The translations under genes and the position numbers were made by a program. A stretch of DNA of 64,000 nucleotides, from positions 186,001 to 250,000 of the forward strand of contig NZ_CP063121.1 of assembly GCF_014931415.1 (NCBI RefSeq). The letters run 5' to 3'. The stretch comes from Haemophilus parainfluenzae. Its GTDB lineage: Bacteria > Pseudomonadota > Gammaproteobacteria > Enterobacterales > Pasteurellaceae. Shown here piece by piece: positions 7,408 through 14,907 of the stretch; position 1 is the first letter of the stretch; each line of letters begins with the position of its first letter. The notes beneath the pieces are model-generated. The model did no database searches. It was not told the origin of the DNA and saw nothing but the letters and a program-made list of their open reading frames with translations.

Positions 7408-8165
7408 ATTTTCTTAAACGTTGGCTGGCTACCGCCATTGCCTTTTTATTTTGGGCTGTGGCGGGCACATTATTACAACTCGTTTTACTTCCTTTTGCCC
7501 AAAAAGGAAAGCAAGCTAATCTATCTACCCAATTAAAAGTTCGTCGTTTTGTTGGCGGGATTTGGTATTATTTTATTCGTTACCTGTCTTGTGCAGGTGC
7601 TTTAAAAGTGACTTACCAAGGGTTTGAAAAATTGGGACGTCCAGGTCAATTAGTTGTGGTCAATCACCCATCTCTACTTGATGTGGTACTGATTCTCAGT
7701 AAAGCGCCTTCACTTAACTGTATTGTGAAAAAAGATCTTTTACACAATCCCACGATGAGAAATCAAATTCTCGCTTGTGGTTTTATCCCCAATACCGAGT
7801 CCCTAGAACTCTTGGATCATTGTGAGCGTGTATTGCAACAAGAGAGCCTATTATTGTTCCCAGAAGGAACCAGAACTGGCTGGGATGGCATCGTAAAATT
7901 AAATCGCGGTGCTGTTTCAATTGGTTTACGTAGCGCAAAAGTTATTACCCCCGTCACTATCAGGATGAATCCATTAAGCCTAAAAAAAGGTCATCCATGG
8001 TATAAAATACCAGACAAACAAATTCATTATGAATTATCCGTTGGCGATGATATTAATCCACAAGAATGGATAGAAAATCAATCTATCCCGATGGCATCTC
8101 GCCGTTTAACGAAATATTTAGAAGATTATTTTAATTCTCAAACCTCACAAAAAGGATCGCAATAA
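7386..8165 (+). CDS. apeD: ApeD-like 1-acylglycerol-3-phosphate-type acyltransferase
   Basis: The 259-aa PlsC-family protein has the H-x4-D motif as NHPSLLDVV, the second block GFIPN, and the third block LFPEGTRTG. An N-terminal hydrophobic segment (about residues 15-35) anchors it in the inner membrane. PlsC enzymes transfer acyl chains to a lysophospholipid-like acceptor. In APE clusters this is thought to help build the lipid anchor carrying the polyene. It overlaps apeC by 22 nt and the first ACP by 1 nt. Confidence 0.85.
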   Translation: MAMAEKLDFLKRWLATAIAFLFWAVAGTLLQLVLLPFAQKGKQANLSTQLKVRRFVGGIWYYFIRYLSCAGALKVTYQGFEKLGRPGQLVVVNHPSLLDVVLILSKAPSLNCIVKKDLLHNPTMRNQILACGFIPNTESLELLDHCERVLQQESLLLFPEGTRTGWDGIVKLNRGAVSIGLRSAKVITPVTIRMNPLSLKKGHPWYKIPDKQIHYELSVGDDINPQEWIENQSIPMASRRLTKYLEDYFNSQTSQKGSQ

Positions 8166-8428
8166 TGCAACTTGAACAACAATTAAAACAACTTATCATT
8201 GACAGCCTGGCATTAGAAGACATCAGTATCGAAGATATTGAAACTGACATGCCTCTTTTTTCATCTGAAGGGCTAGGTTTAGATTCAGTTGATGCCTTAG
8301 AACTTGGCTTAGCTGTTCAAAAAACATTTGGTCTACAATTAGATGGTGAACAAACTCAATTAAGAGATCACTTTGAAAGCGTAGCAACACTTGCTCACTT
8401 TATTCGTACACAAAAAGGTGAGGCATAA
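8165..8428 (+). CDS. apeE: APE acyl carrier protein 1 (ApeE)
   Basis: The 87-aa carrier protein has motif LGLDSVDALEL, with Ser41 the attachment site for phosphopantetheine. It starts at the stop of apeD (1-nt overlap) and is followed 3 nt later by a second ACP. Two different tandem ACPs are the rule in APE clusters; they carry the starter and the growing chain. Naming by position. Confidence 0.88.
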   Translation: MQLEQQLKQLIIDSLALEDISIEDIETDMPLFSSEGLGLDSVDALELGLAVQKTFGLQLDGEQTQLRDHFESVATLAHFIRTQKGEA

Positions 8429-8431
8429 TTC

Positions 8432-8683
8432 ATGACTGAACAGGAAATCAGAGATTTATTAACGGAAGCTCTGGAATCTTTATTTGAGATTGAGCCAGAA
8501 AGAATTAAGCCGGAAACAAATCTTTATGAAGATTTAGAGATCGATAGTATTGATGCTATTGACTTAATCGATCATATTAAACGTAAAACAGGGCATAAAC
8601 TTCAAGCGGAAGATTTCCGCAATGTGCGTACTGTAGATGACGTGGTTCAGGCGGTTCTTAAACTTAGTCAAAACGCACAATAA
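8432..8683 (+). CDS. apeF: APE acyl carrier protein 2 (ApeF)
   Basis: The 83-aa acidic carrier protein has motif LEIDSIDAIDL, with Ser39 modified. It is closer to classical ACPs than its neighbour. It overlaps the start of the ligase-dehydratase fusion by 1 nt. It is expected to be charged with the aryl starter by an ACP ligase (8683 or 10890) and then elongated by ApeO/ApeC and ApeR. Confidence 0.88.
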   Translation: MTEQEIRDLLTEALESLFEIEPERIKPETNLYEDLEIDSIDAIDLIDHIKRKTGHKLQAEDFRNVRTVDDVVQAVLKLSQNAQ

Positions 8684-10365
8684 TGACTCCTTACTTACCG
8701 ACTTCTCTTATTGCTCAGCACCCAGATTGGCATTATGCTGATTTTGAGTGCCGAGCATTTCAAATTTCAGCTGAATTGCAACAGCGTCAACTTCGTTCTG
8801 TCACGGTATGGCTAGAAGATGGTGCAACATTGGCATGCCTACTGCTAGGTGCTTGGCATGCCAATGTTCGTGTTCTTTTTCCACCTAATTTCACTGAAGA
8901 AAGTATTCAGTGGGCAAATGAGCATTCTGAACTTTGGCTCACTGATCGTGATATTGAACTCGAAAAATGTGAGCAAATCTCTCTATTTGGCATTACACAA
9001 GATTGGCAAAAAGTTGTCAAAAACCAGCCGCTCTTTGACTTTACCAATCAAACAGAGATTTGGTTGAAAACATCAGGTAGCACAGGCGAAGCCAAAACCA
9101 TCATTAAAACAGCAGAACAAATGTGGTTAGGCGGAGAAGTATTAGCCAAAGGTTTACCATTTATTGCTGAAAATAATATTACTGCAATTAGCACTGTGAG
9201 CATTCAGCATATTTACGGCTTAACCGTGCATATTATGATGTCACTGGTTAACGGCTGGCAAATTGGTCGAAAACAACTTTTCTACCCTGAATGCATAATG
9301 CAAGAAGCCAATAAATCACAATCAGCAGTTATTGTGAGCAGCCCAGCGATGCTTTCAGGCATAGATTGGCAGCAAATGAAAATTGCTGAAAACATTGTGG
9401 GTATTATTTCTTCAGGTGGTGCACTAGCTGAAGAGCTATCTGAGCAAATTAGAGCCAAAATTCACCATCCCATTATTGAAATTTATGGCAGTACTGAGAC
9501 GGGTCCAATTGCTATTCGGGATGATATTTCCCTTTGGCGACAATTACCTAATAGCCAACTTGGCAGCAATGAGCAAGGCGAGTTGTGGATTGAAGGTATT
9601 TGGCTTGCTAAACGTGAACAAACCGCAGATGTGGTTGAGTTTGAAGAAAACGGTTTCCGTTTATTAGGACGAGCAGATCGCATTGTCAAAATAGGGGATA
9701 AACGAATTTCCTTATTAGGCGTAGAAACGGCGTTGAATAAACACGAATTTATTGAGGATTGTTATATTGCTCAACATCCTGAGAAATCTCGTCTTGCCGC
9801 CTGGATTGGCTTAACCGAGCAAGGCATTCAATTTTTTAGAGAGAAAGGTCGAAGAATGCTTATTCATAAGCTAAAACTTTTCTTAGAGCATTCTCAAGAA
9901 AAAGCAGCTATCCCTCGTTTCTGGCGATTCACTTATCAATTACCACGTAATAGTCAGTCAAAAATAAATAAGCTGGAATTTAACCGCACTTGTTTAGAAA
10001 CCTGTAAGGATGCGATTTGGCTTGAACAAAGCAAAAATGAAAATTCACAAATATCAACTGGGATTGTGCCGCTTGATTTAGTGTATCTCAAAGATCACTT
10101 TGCTGAATTTCCGTTAGTCCCTGGCGTCATTGAATTACAATGGATTTCGGAAAAAATAAAGGCATTTTTTGGTAAAGAAGTCATTATTCGTTCATTCGAT
10201 AAGCTGAAGTATCAAACATTCTTACGACCGAATGATCGCTTTGATATTCAATTAAAATGGGATTCATCAAAAAACAGAATGGCATTTCAATTACTTGCTA
10301 ATAATGAAACTTGCTGTACTGGATTAGCCATCATAGAGCATGAAGATCATCCTACTGATTGTTAA
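8683..10365 (+). CDS. Fusion of an AMP-forming acyl-ACP ligase and an ApeI-type hotdog dehydratase
   Basis: The 560-aa protein has two parts. Residues 1 to about 445 are an ANL-superfamily ligase: TSGSTGEAK (~130), YGSTETGP (~267), GRADRIVKIGDKRISL (~328). Residues ~460-560 are a hotdog dehydratase-like domain with His in KDHFAEFPLVPGV (~471), the motif of ApeI and FabA/Z-like enzymes. ApeH activates the aryl acid onto an ACP and ApeI dehydrates the hydroxyacyl chain; here both functions appear in one chain. The ligase half is a close paralogue of the protein at 10890-12197 (shared YGSTETG, REQTADGVE/REQTADVVE, FWRFT, LPRNSQ). The ApeI role would be filled by the C-terminus, since no separate apeI gene was found. 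Confidence 0.85.
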   Translation: MTPYLPTSLIAQHPDWHYADFECRAFQISAELQQRQLRSVTVWLEDGATLACLLLGAWHANVRVLFPPNFTEESIQWANEHSELWLTDRDIELEKCEQISLFGITQDWQKVVKNQPLFDFTNQTEIWLKTSGSTGEAKTIIKTAEQMWLGGEVLAKGLPFIAENNITAISTVSIQHIYGLTVHIMMSLVNGWQIGRKQLFYPECIMQEANKSQSAVIVSSPAMLSGIDWQQMKIAENIVGIISSGGALAEELSEQIRAKIHHPIIEIYGSTETGPIAIRDDISLWRQLPNSQLGSNEQGELWIEGIWLAKREQTADVVEFEENGFRLLGRADRIVKIGDKRISLLGVETALNKHEFIEDCYIAQHPEKSRLAAWIGLTEQGIQFFREKGRRMLIHKLKLFLEHSQEKAAIPRFWRFTYQLPRNSQSKINKLEFNRTCLETCKDAIWLEQSKNENSQISTGIVPLDLVYLKDHFAEFPLVPGVIELQWISEKIKAFFGKEVIIRSFDKLKYQTFLRPNDRFDIQLKWDSSKNRMAFQLLANNETCCTGLAIIEHEDHPTDC

Positions 10366-10897
10366 TATATTGCTTGCGCTAACAGCCATCGCTTACCCGA
10401 TTATTTGGCTTTTCTTTCAAGCAGACCAACTCTTGCATACGTTACCTTATGTGATGAGTTTATTATGGTTGATTAAAAGCCTAATACACCCGAATAAGGG
10501 ACAAAGAATTTTTGCATTAAGCATGGCTATCCTATTATTCCTTGTGGGGTGGCAACGCTCACTCGATATGATGTATTGGTACCCTATTTTAATGAATGGC
10601 ATTATGTTGGTGTTATTTGGCGGAAGTCTATTCCAATCTCAATCATTGGTTGAAAGATTAGCTCGCTTACAAACGCCTAATCTCAATGCTCAAGCTATTC
10701 AATATACTCGCCGAGTAACCCAAGTCTGGTGTGGTGTATTTTGTTTAAATATTTTGCTTTCAACTCTCTTTATTACATTTAACTTATTAGAATATTGGGC
10801 AATTTATACTGGGGTTATTTCTTACATTATTATGGGCCTAGTTATGAGTATTGAATGGCTCATTCGTCAACGCGTAAAACGGAATCACTATGAATAA
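10340..10897 (+). CDS. apeG: ApeG-like inner-membrane protein (COG4648 type)
   Basis: The 185-aa protein has about five hydrophobic segments (roughly 3-20, 27-45, 55-70, 75-95, 133-165) and few soluble parts. It fits the small predicted membrane protein present in APE clusters next to the ACP ligase. It overlaps the fusion gene by 26 nt and the second ligase by 8 nt, so it sits exactly between two paralogous ligases. Function not established; probably membrane anchoring or transfer of the product. Confidence 0.75.
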   Translation: MKIILLIVNILLALTAIAYPIIWLFFQADQLLHTLPYVMSLLWLIKSLIHPNKGQRIFALSMAILLFLVGWQRSLDMMYWYPILMNGIMLVLFGGSLFQSQSLVERLARLQTPNLNAQAIQYTRRVTQVWCGVFCLNILLSTLFITFNLLEYWAIYTGVISYIIMGLVMSIEWLIRQRVKRNHYE

Positions 10898-12197
10898 ACA
10901 TCAACCTAACTCACTTATTGCATTAAATCCAGAATGGCGCTGGCAAGATTTTACTTATCGTTGTCAACAAATCAGCCAACAACTCCAACAAGATAATATT
11001 CAAAGTGCAGCATTTTGGTTTGAAGATGCCGCAAACTATGCCTGTGCAATGCTTGCCTGTTTTGATGCTAAAACCCGAATTTTGCTTCCACCTAATCTTC
11101 TCGATGAAAATCAAGAATGGATTCGTGATAATGCTGATATGTTATTTGATGACAATAAATTCAACACTTACGGCATTTCACAAGTTGTTGATAAAAAAGA
11201 TTTCTTCATTGATAAACATTGTCAAACCGAAATTTGGCTAAAAACATCAGGAAGTAGTGGACAACCTAAAATCATGGTGAAAACAGCTGAAAAAATGTGG
11301 CAAGAATCTGAAGCAATCAGTCAGTCACTTCCTTTCCCAGAAGGAAATGGCATCCATATTGTCTCAAGCGTTTCGGCACAACACCACTATGGTTTATCCT
11401 ATCGAGTCATGTTACCGCTGACAATGGGCTGGTCAATTGGCCGCAAACAGCTCCCTTATCCAGAATATATGATTGCAGAAAGCCTTATTGCGAAACAGTC
11501 TATTTGGGTTAGTAGCCCTGCATTACTGACCCATTTAAATTTAGATGAACCTCAACTTTATCAATGTCGTATTTTAGGCATTCTATCTTCGGGTGGGATG
11601 CTGCCAGAAGAAACCGCAACAGCCATACGCGCCAAGCTTAAAACTAAAACCATTGAAGGCTATGGCAGTACAGAAACGGGAGTCATTGCGTTTCGTGAAC
11701 AAGCCGGGCTTTGGACCCCAACACCCGTAACTAAAATCGGGGTCAATGAAGAAAATGCGTTATGGGTTGAATCACCTTGGCTTGATCAACGTGAACAAAC
11801 GGCTGATGGTGTTGAAATCATCGGTAATCAATTTAACTTATTAGGACGCATTGATCGCATCGTTAAATTTGGCGATAAACGTATTTCTTTAGTTCGAATT
11901 GAACAAGATCTACTGAAACATCCTTATATTAGAGATTGCTATGTTGCACAACACCCTAATCATTTACGCCCTGCTGCTTGGGTTGAATTGAAGGAAGAAG
12001 GCATTTCCTTTTATCTACAAAAAGGACGGGCTGAATTATTAAAACAACTCCGTCTCCATTTAAGTAAAACCCAGGAACATTCAGGCTTACCACGCTTTTG
12101 GCGATTTACTAACAAATTGCCACGTAATAGCCAATTCAAGATTAGCCGAGCAGATTTTGATGCCATATTTTTACATGAAAAAGAAGAACAATTTTAA
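10890..12197 (+). CDS. apeH: AMP-forming acyl-ACP ligase, stand-alone copy (ApeH-like)
   Basis: The 435-aa ANL-superfamily ligase has TSGSSGQPK (~120), YGSTETGV (~258) and GRIDRIVKFGDKRISL (~319). It matches the ligase half of the fusion at 8683 along its length and stops where that protein's dehydratase domain begins. In APE synthesis this enzyme activates 4-hydroxybenzoate-like or related starter acids and loads an ACP. Two ligases could differ in starter, or one may be redundant. It overlaps apeG by 8 nt and is followed 6 nt later by the glycosyltransferase gene. Which of the two is the true ApeH cannot be decided from sequence. Confidence 0.83.
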   Translation: MNKHQPNSLIALNPEWRWQDFTYRCQQISQQLQQDNIQSAAFWFEDAANYACAMLACFDAKTRILLPPNLLDENQEWIRDNADMLFDDNKFNTYGISQVVDKKDFFIDKHCQTEIWLKTSGSSGQPKIMVKTAEKMWQESEAISQSLPFPEGNGIHIVSSVSAQHHYGLSYRVMLPLTMGWSIGRKQLPYPEYMIAESLIAKQSIWVSSPALLTHLNLDEPQLYQCRILGILSSGGMLPEETATAIRAKLKTKTIEGYGSTETGVIAFREQAGLWTPTPVTKIGVNEENALWVESPWLDQREQTADGVEIIGNQFNLLGRIDRIVKFGDKRISLVRIEQDLLKHPYIRDCYVAQHPNHLRPAAWVELKEEGISFYLQKGRAELLKQLRLHLSKTQEHSGLPRFWRFTNKLPRNSQFKISRADFDAIFLHEKEEQF

Positions 12198-12203
12198 CTT
12201 GCT

Positions 12204-12932
12204 ATGATGGAACCGAAACTTATTGCGATTATCCCGCACTACAATCATTCCGATAAAATCGGCGATGTAATTAACCAATTACACAAGCTAAATTTGCCTG
12301 TATTAGTGGTTGATGATGGCTCATCTGAACAGCATAAACAAGCATTAACTTCTCTTTCAGAAAAAGACAATCTACATATTCATTATTGCCCACAAAATCA
12401 AGGTAAAGGTGGCGCGATGAAAGTAGGTTTTAGGTTATCGTTTGAGCAAGGATTCACACATGCCTTGCAAGTGGATGCAGATGGCCAACACAATCTGATT
12501 GATGCCCTTTCAATGCAGCAAAAAATGCTAGAAAATCCGACCGCACTTATTTGTGGTAACCCTATATACGGTGATGATGCACCTAAATCTCGACTTTATG
12601 GACGCAAAATTACGGATTTTTGGAATGCTATTCACACGCTTTCTCTCGATATTAAAGATGGTATGTGTGGTTTTCGCTTGTATCCATTAAATCGCACCAT
12701 TAAAATTCTCGATAATGAACATGTCGGAAACCGCATGGATTTTGATATCGAAATTCTCATCAAGGCTCACTGGTATCAAATACCATTAATTTGGGTTGAT
12801 ACCCCTGTTTCCTATGATAAAAATGGCGTCTCACACTTCAATGCTTGGAAAGACAATGTGTTAATCAGTAAAATGCACATGTATTTATTTTTTGGTATGT
12901 TAAAACGCTTATTAACCGGAAAGCCGCTATGA
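12204..12932 (+). CDS. apeJ: GT2 family glycosyltransferase of the APE cluster (ApeJ-type, N-terminal half)
   Basis: The 242-aa GT-A enzyme has VVDDGSSE (~35), QNQGKGGAMK (~66) and the metal-binding D-x-D in QVDADGQHN (~91), like dolichol-phosphate mannosyltransferase-type GT2s. CGFRLYPL is also typical. It overlaps the following acyltransferase by 4 nt. In several APE clusters I recall a glycosyltransferase-acyltransferase fusion called ApeJ; here the two halves appear as separate coupled genes. It probably glycosylates the lipid anchor or head group of the APE product. A second Met follows the first directly. Confidence 0.78.
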   Translation: MMEPKLIAIIPHYNHSDKIGDVINQLHKLNLPVLVVDDGSSEQHKQALTSLSEKDNLHIHYCPQNQGKGGAMKVGFRLSFEQGFTHALQVDADGQHNLIDALSMQQKMLENPTALICGNPIYGDDAPKSRLYGRKITDFWNAIHTLSLDIKDGMCGFRLYPLNRTIKILDNEHVGNRMDFDIEILIKAHWYQIPLIWVDTPVSYDKNGVSHFNAWKDNVLISKMHMYLFFGMLKRLLTGKPL

Positions 12933-13867
12933 ATCAATCAAATGAGAATAGCCAACATTGGGCGAAACAATCAGAGCGAGGAAATGCGTTCTTCTTAAAT
13001 CTCACGCGATTAATCGTGAAATATTGCCCATTATGGTTAATTAAAATCGCCACATTTGTGGTGGTTTGTTATTTTTATCTCACGGCAAAAGAGGCACGAA
13101 ATAATATTAAAACTTACCAACATCGCCTCAAACAACAGTTTCCACATTGTCATTTATCCTCATTTTCTGTATTTCGTCAGTTTCTCTTTTTTGGTGAAAT
13201 CATTTGCGACAATTTTGCAGTTTGGCAACGGAAAATCCATTACACGGATTTAATTATCGATGATGCCGATAATCTCTATGGCGATCTCGATCAAGAGGGA
13301 CGAGGTCAGATTCTTGTTTGCTCGCATTTTGGTAACATCGAGATTTGTCGAGCATTAGTCGATAGCGGACAACACAAAAACTTTCATTTGAATGTATTAG
13401 TACATAGTAAAAATGCTGAAGCCTTTAACAAAGCATTAGTTGAAGCCGGTGCAGATGCCCTACCCCTTATTCAAGTTGAAGATTTAGATGCACAAAAAAT
13501 GTTAGAACTTTCTCAACGCTTAGAGCAAGGTGAATGGATTGCGATTGCGGCTGATCGCGTACCTATCCGTGGCGATAAAACACAATCAATCAACTTCCTT
13601 GGCCATTATGCTGAATTTCCTCAAGGGGCGTGGTTGCTTGCAAGTATTTTAAAAGCGCCTTTAAATACAATTTTCTGCCTTAAAGAAAAAGGACAATATC
13701 GAATGAAATTGCGCCGTTTTTCTCCCCCAATTAGCGGGCGTGGCAAAGTGCGAGAAGAAAATATTAAGCAAGTCATGCAACAATATGCAGACTTACTTGC
13801 CAAAGAATGTGCAGAAAATCCTCTACTTTGGTTTAACTTTTATAACTTTTGGAATGATAAAAAATGA
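12929..13867 (+). CDS. LpxL/HtrB-like acyltransferase of the APE cluster
   Basis: The 312-aa protein of the lysophospholipid/lipid A acyltransferase family has the H-x4-E motif as SHFGNIE (~132) and a following AADRVP block (~208). A hydrophobic N-terminal segment lies at about 33-52. Lipid A family members transfer a fatty acyl chain from ACP to a sugar lipid; here the enzyme likely acylates the glycosylated APE anchor. Start and stop overlap its neighbours by 4 nt each. It corresponds to the C-terminal half of the ApeJ fusion in other clusters (inference). Confidence 0.82.
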   Translation: MNQSNENSQHWAKQSERGNAFFLNLTRLIVKYCPLWLIKIATFVVVCYFYLTAKEARNNIKTYQHRLKQQFPHCHLSSFSVFRQFLFFGEIICDNFAVWQRKIHYTDLIIDDADNLYGDLDQEGRGQILVCSHFGNIEICRALVDSGQHKNFHLNVLVHSKNAEAFNKALVEAGADALPLIQVEDLDAQKMLELSQRLEQGEWIAIAADRVPIRGDKTQSINFLGHYAEFPQGAWLLASILKAPLNTIFCLKEKGQYRMKLRRFSPPISGRGKVREENIKQVMQQYADLLAKECAENPLLWFNFYNFWNDKK

Positions 13868-14307
13868 AAAAACACGTTTTTTGCCGTCATAATTCTGAAT
13901 TCGAAGTGCAATTCTTTGATGTCGACTCAATGGATATTATGTGGCATGGGCATTACGTCAAATACCTTGAGATGGCTCGCTGTCAATTCCTAGAGGAAAT
14001 TGGCTATACCTATGACGTTATGAAAAAACAAGGGTTTGGTTGGCCAATCGTTCAACTGAATATTAAATATGTTAACCCTGCATTATTTCGTCAAAAAATC
14101 CGAATTGAATTAAAAGTAGTCGAATATGAAACTTACTTGCGCATTGATTATGTTATTTTTGATGCTAAAACCAATCAAAAATTAACCACGGCAAGTACCA
14201 CCCAAGTAGCCGTTAGTATGCAAACACGCGAAATGCAATTACAAACGCCACCATGTTGGCAAAGTGCGGTCAAAACTCATCCTACTTTTGTATCTGAAGG
14301 GAAATAA
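13864..14307 (+). CDS. apeK: Hotdog thioesterase (ApeK, YbgC-like)
   Basis: The 147-aa 4HBT-family protein has FFDVDSMDIMWHGHYVKYLE, the catalytic Asp region of YbgC/FadM-like thioesterases, at residues ~18-37. It should cleave acyl-ACP or acyl-CoA thioesters, possibly for editing or release. It overlaps the acyltransferase by 4 nt and is followed 2 nt later by the LolA-like gene. An uptake signal lies at 14262-14270 near its end. Confidence 0.85.
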   Translation: MKKHVFCRHNSEFEVQFFDVDSMDIMWHGHYVKYLEMARCQFLEEIGYTYDVMKKQGFGWPIVQLNIKYVNPALFRQKIRIELKVVEYETYLRIDYVIFDAKTNQKLTTASTTQVAVSMQTREMQLQTPPCWQSAVKTHPTFVSEGK

Positions 14308-14309
14308 TA

Positions 14310-14894
14310 ATGCGATTGATGATCTTCATCTTAGGTTTGTTCCTAAGCAGCGTAAGCTTCGCTTTTTCTGAAGCTGATTTAGTTAAACAACTCCAGCAAC
14401 CTCAAAGCGTTCAAGGAAACTTTATCCAACATCGCTATTTAAAGGCATTAAACAAGCCAATTGAAATGCAAGGTCAATTCGCCTTGTTAGCTCAAAAAGG
14501 GTTATTATGGCAGCTTGAAAAACCGTTTAATAACAGCTTGAGAGTCACGCCTAACGGGATTCAACAATGGAATGGAACTCAGTGGGTGAATAGCGGTAAT
14601 GTTGGGCAAAACGAGCAAATTGGTCTTTTTTTAGGTTTGTTATCCGGCAATATTGATGGACTCAAATCTCAATTTGATTTTGCATTATCCGGCAATGCTA
14701 ACCAATGGCAACTGACCTTAACGCCTAATTCATTATTAATGCAGCAAATCTTCACAACTATTGAAATTTCAGGCGATCAAACTGTGAAAAAATTAACCTT
14801 AAATGAAAAACAAGGCGATCGCACACAAATTGAATTTAAACAAATCCAACTAAATCAGTCATTAAGTCAGTTTGCCCGTTCAGCGCTGGAATAA
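14310..14894 (+). CDS. apeL: LolA-like periplasmic outer-membrane carrier (ApeL)
   Basis: The 194-aa protein has a Sec signal peptide (residues 1 to about 19, cleavage after VSFA) and a LolA-type half-barrel: QPQSVQGNFIQHRYLKAL and GLLWQLEKPFNN are typical blocks. LolA proteins carry lipids or lipoproteins across the periplasm. In APE clusters ApeL is thought to help deliver the polyene lipid to the outer membrane together with the MMPL protein ApeM. Thirteen nt separate it from apeM. Confidence 0.87.
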   Translation: MRLMIFILGLFLSSVSFAFSEADLVKQLQQPQSVQGNFIQHRYLKALNKPIEMQGQFALLAQKGLLWQLEKPFNNSLRVTPNGIQQWNGTQWVNSGNVGQNEQIGLFLGLLSGNIDGLKSQFDFALSGNANQWQLTLTPNSLLMQQIFTTIEISGDQTVKKLTLNEKQGDRTQIEFKQIQLNQSLSQFARSALE

Positions 14895-14907
14895 ACGATT
14901 GTAAAAG

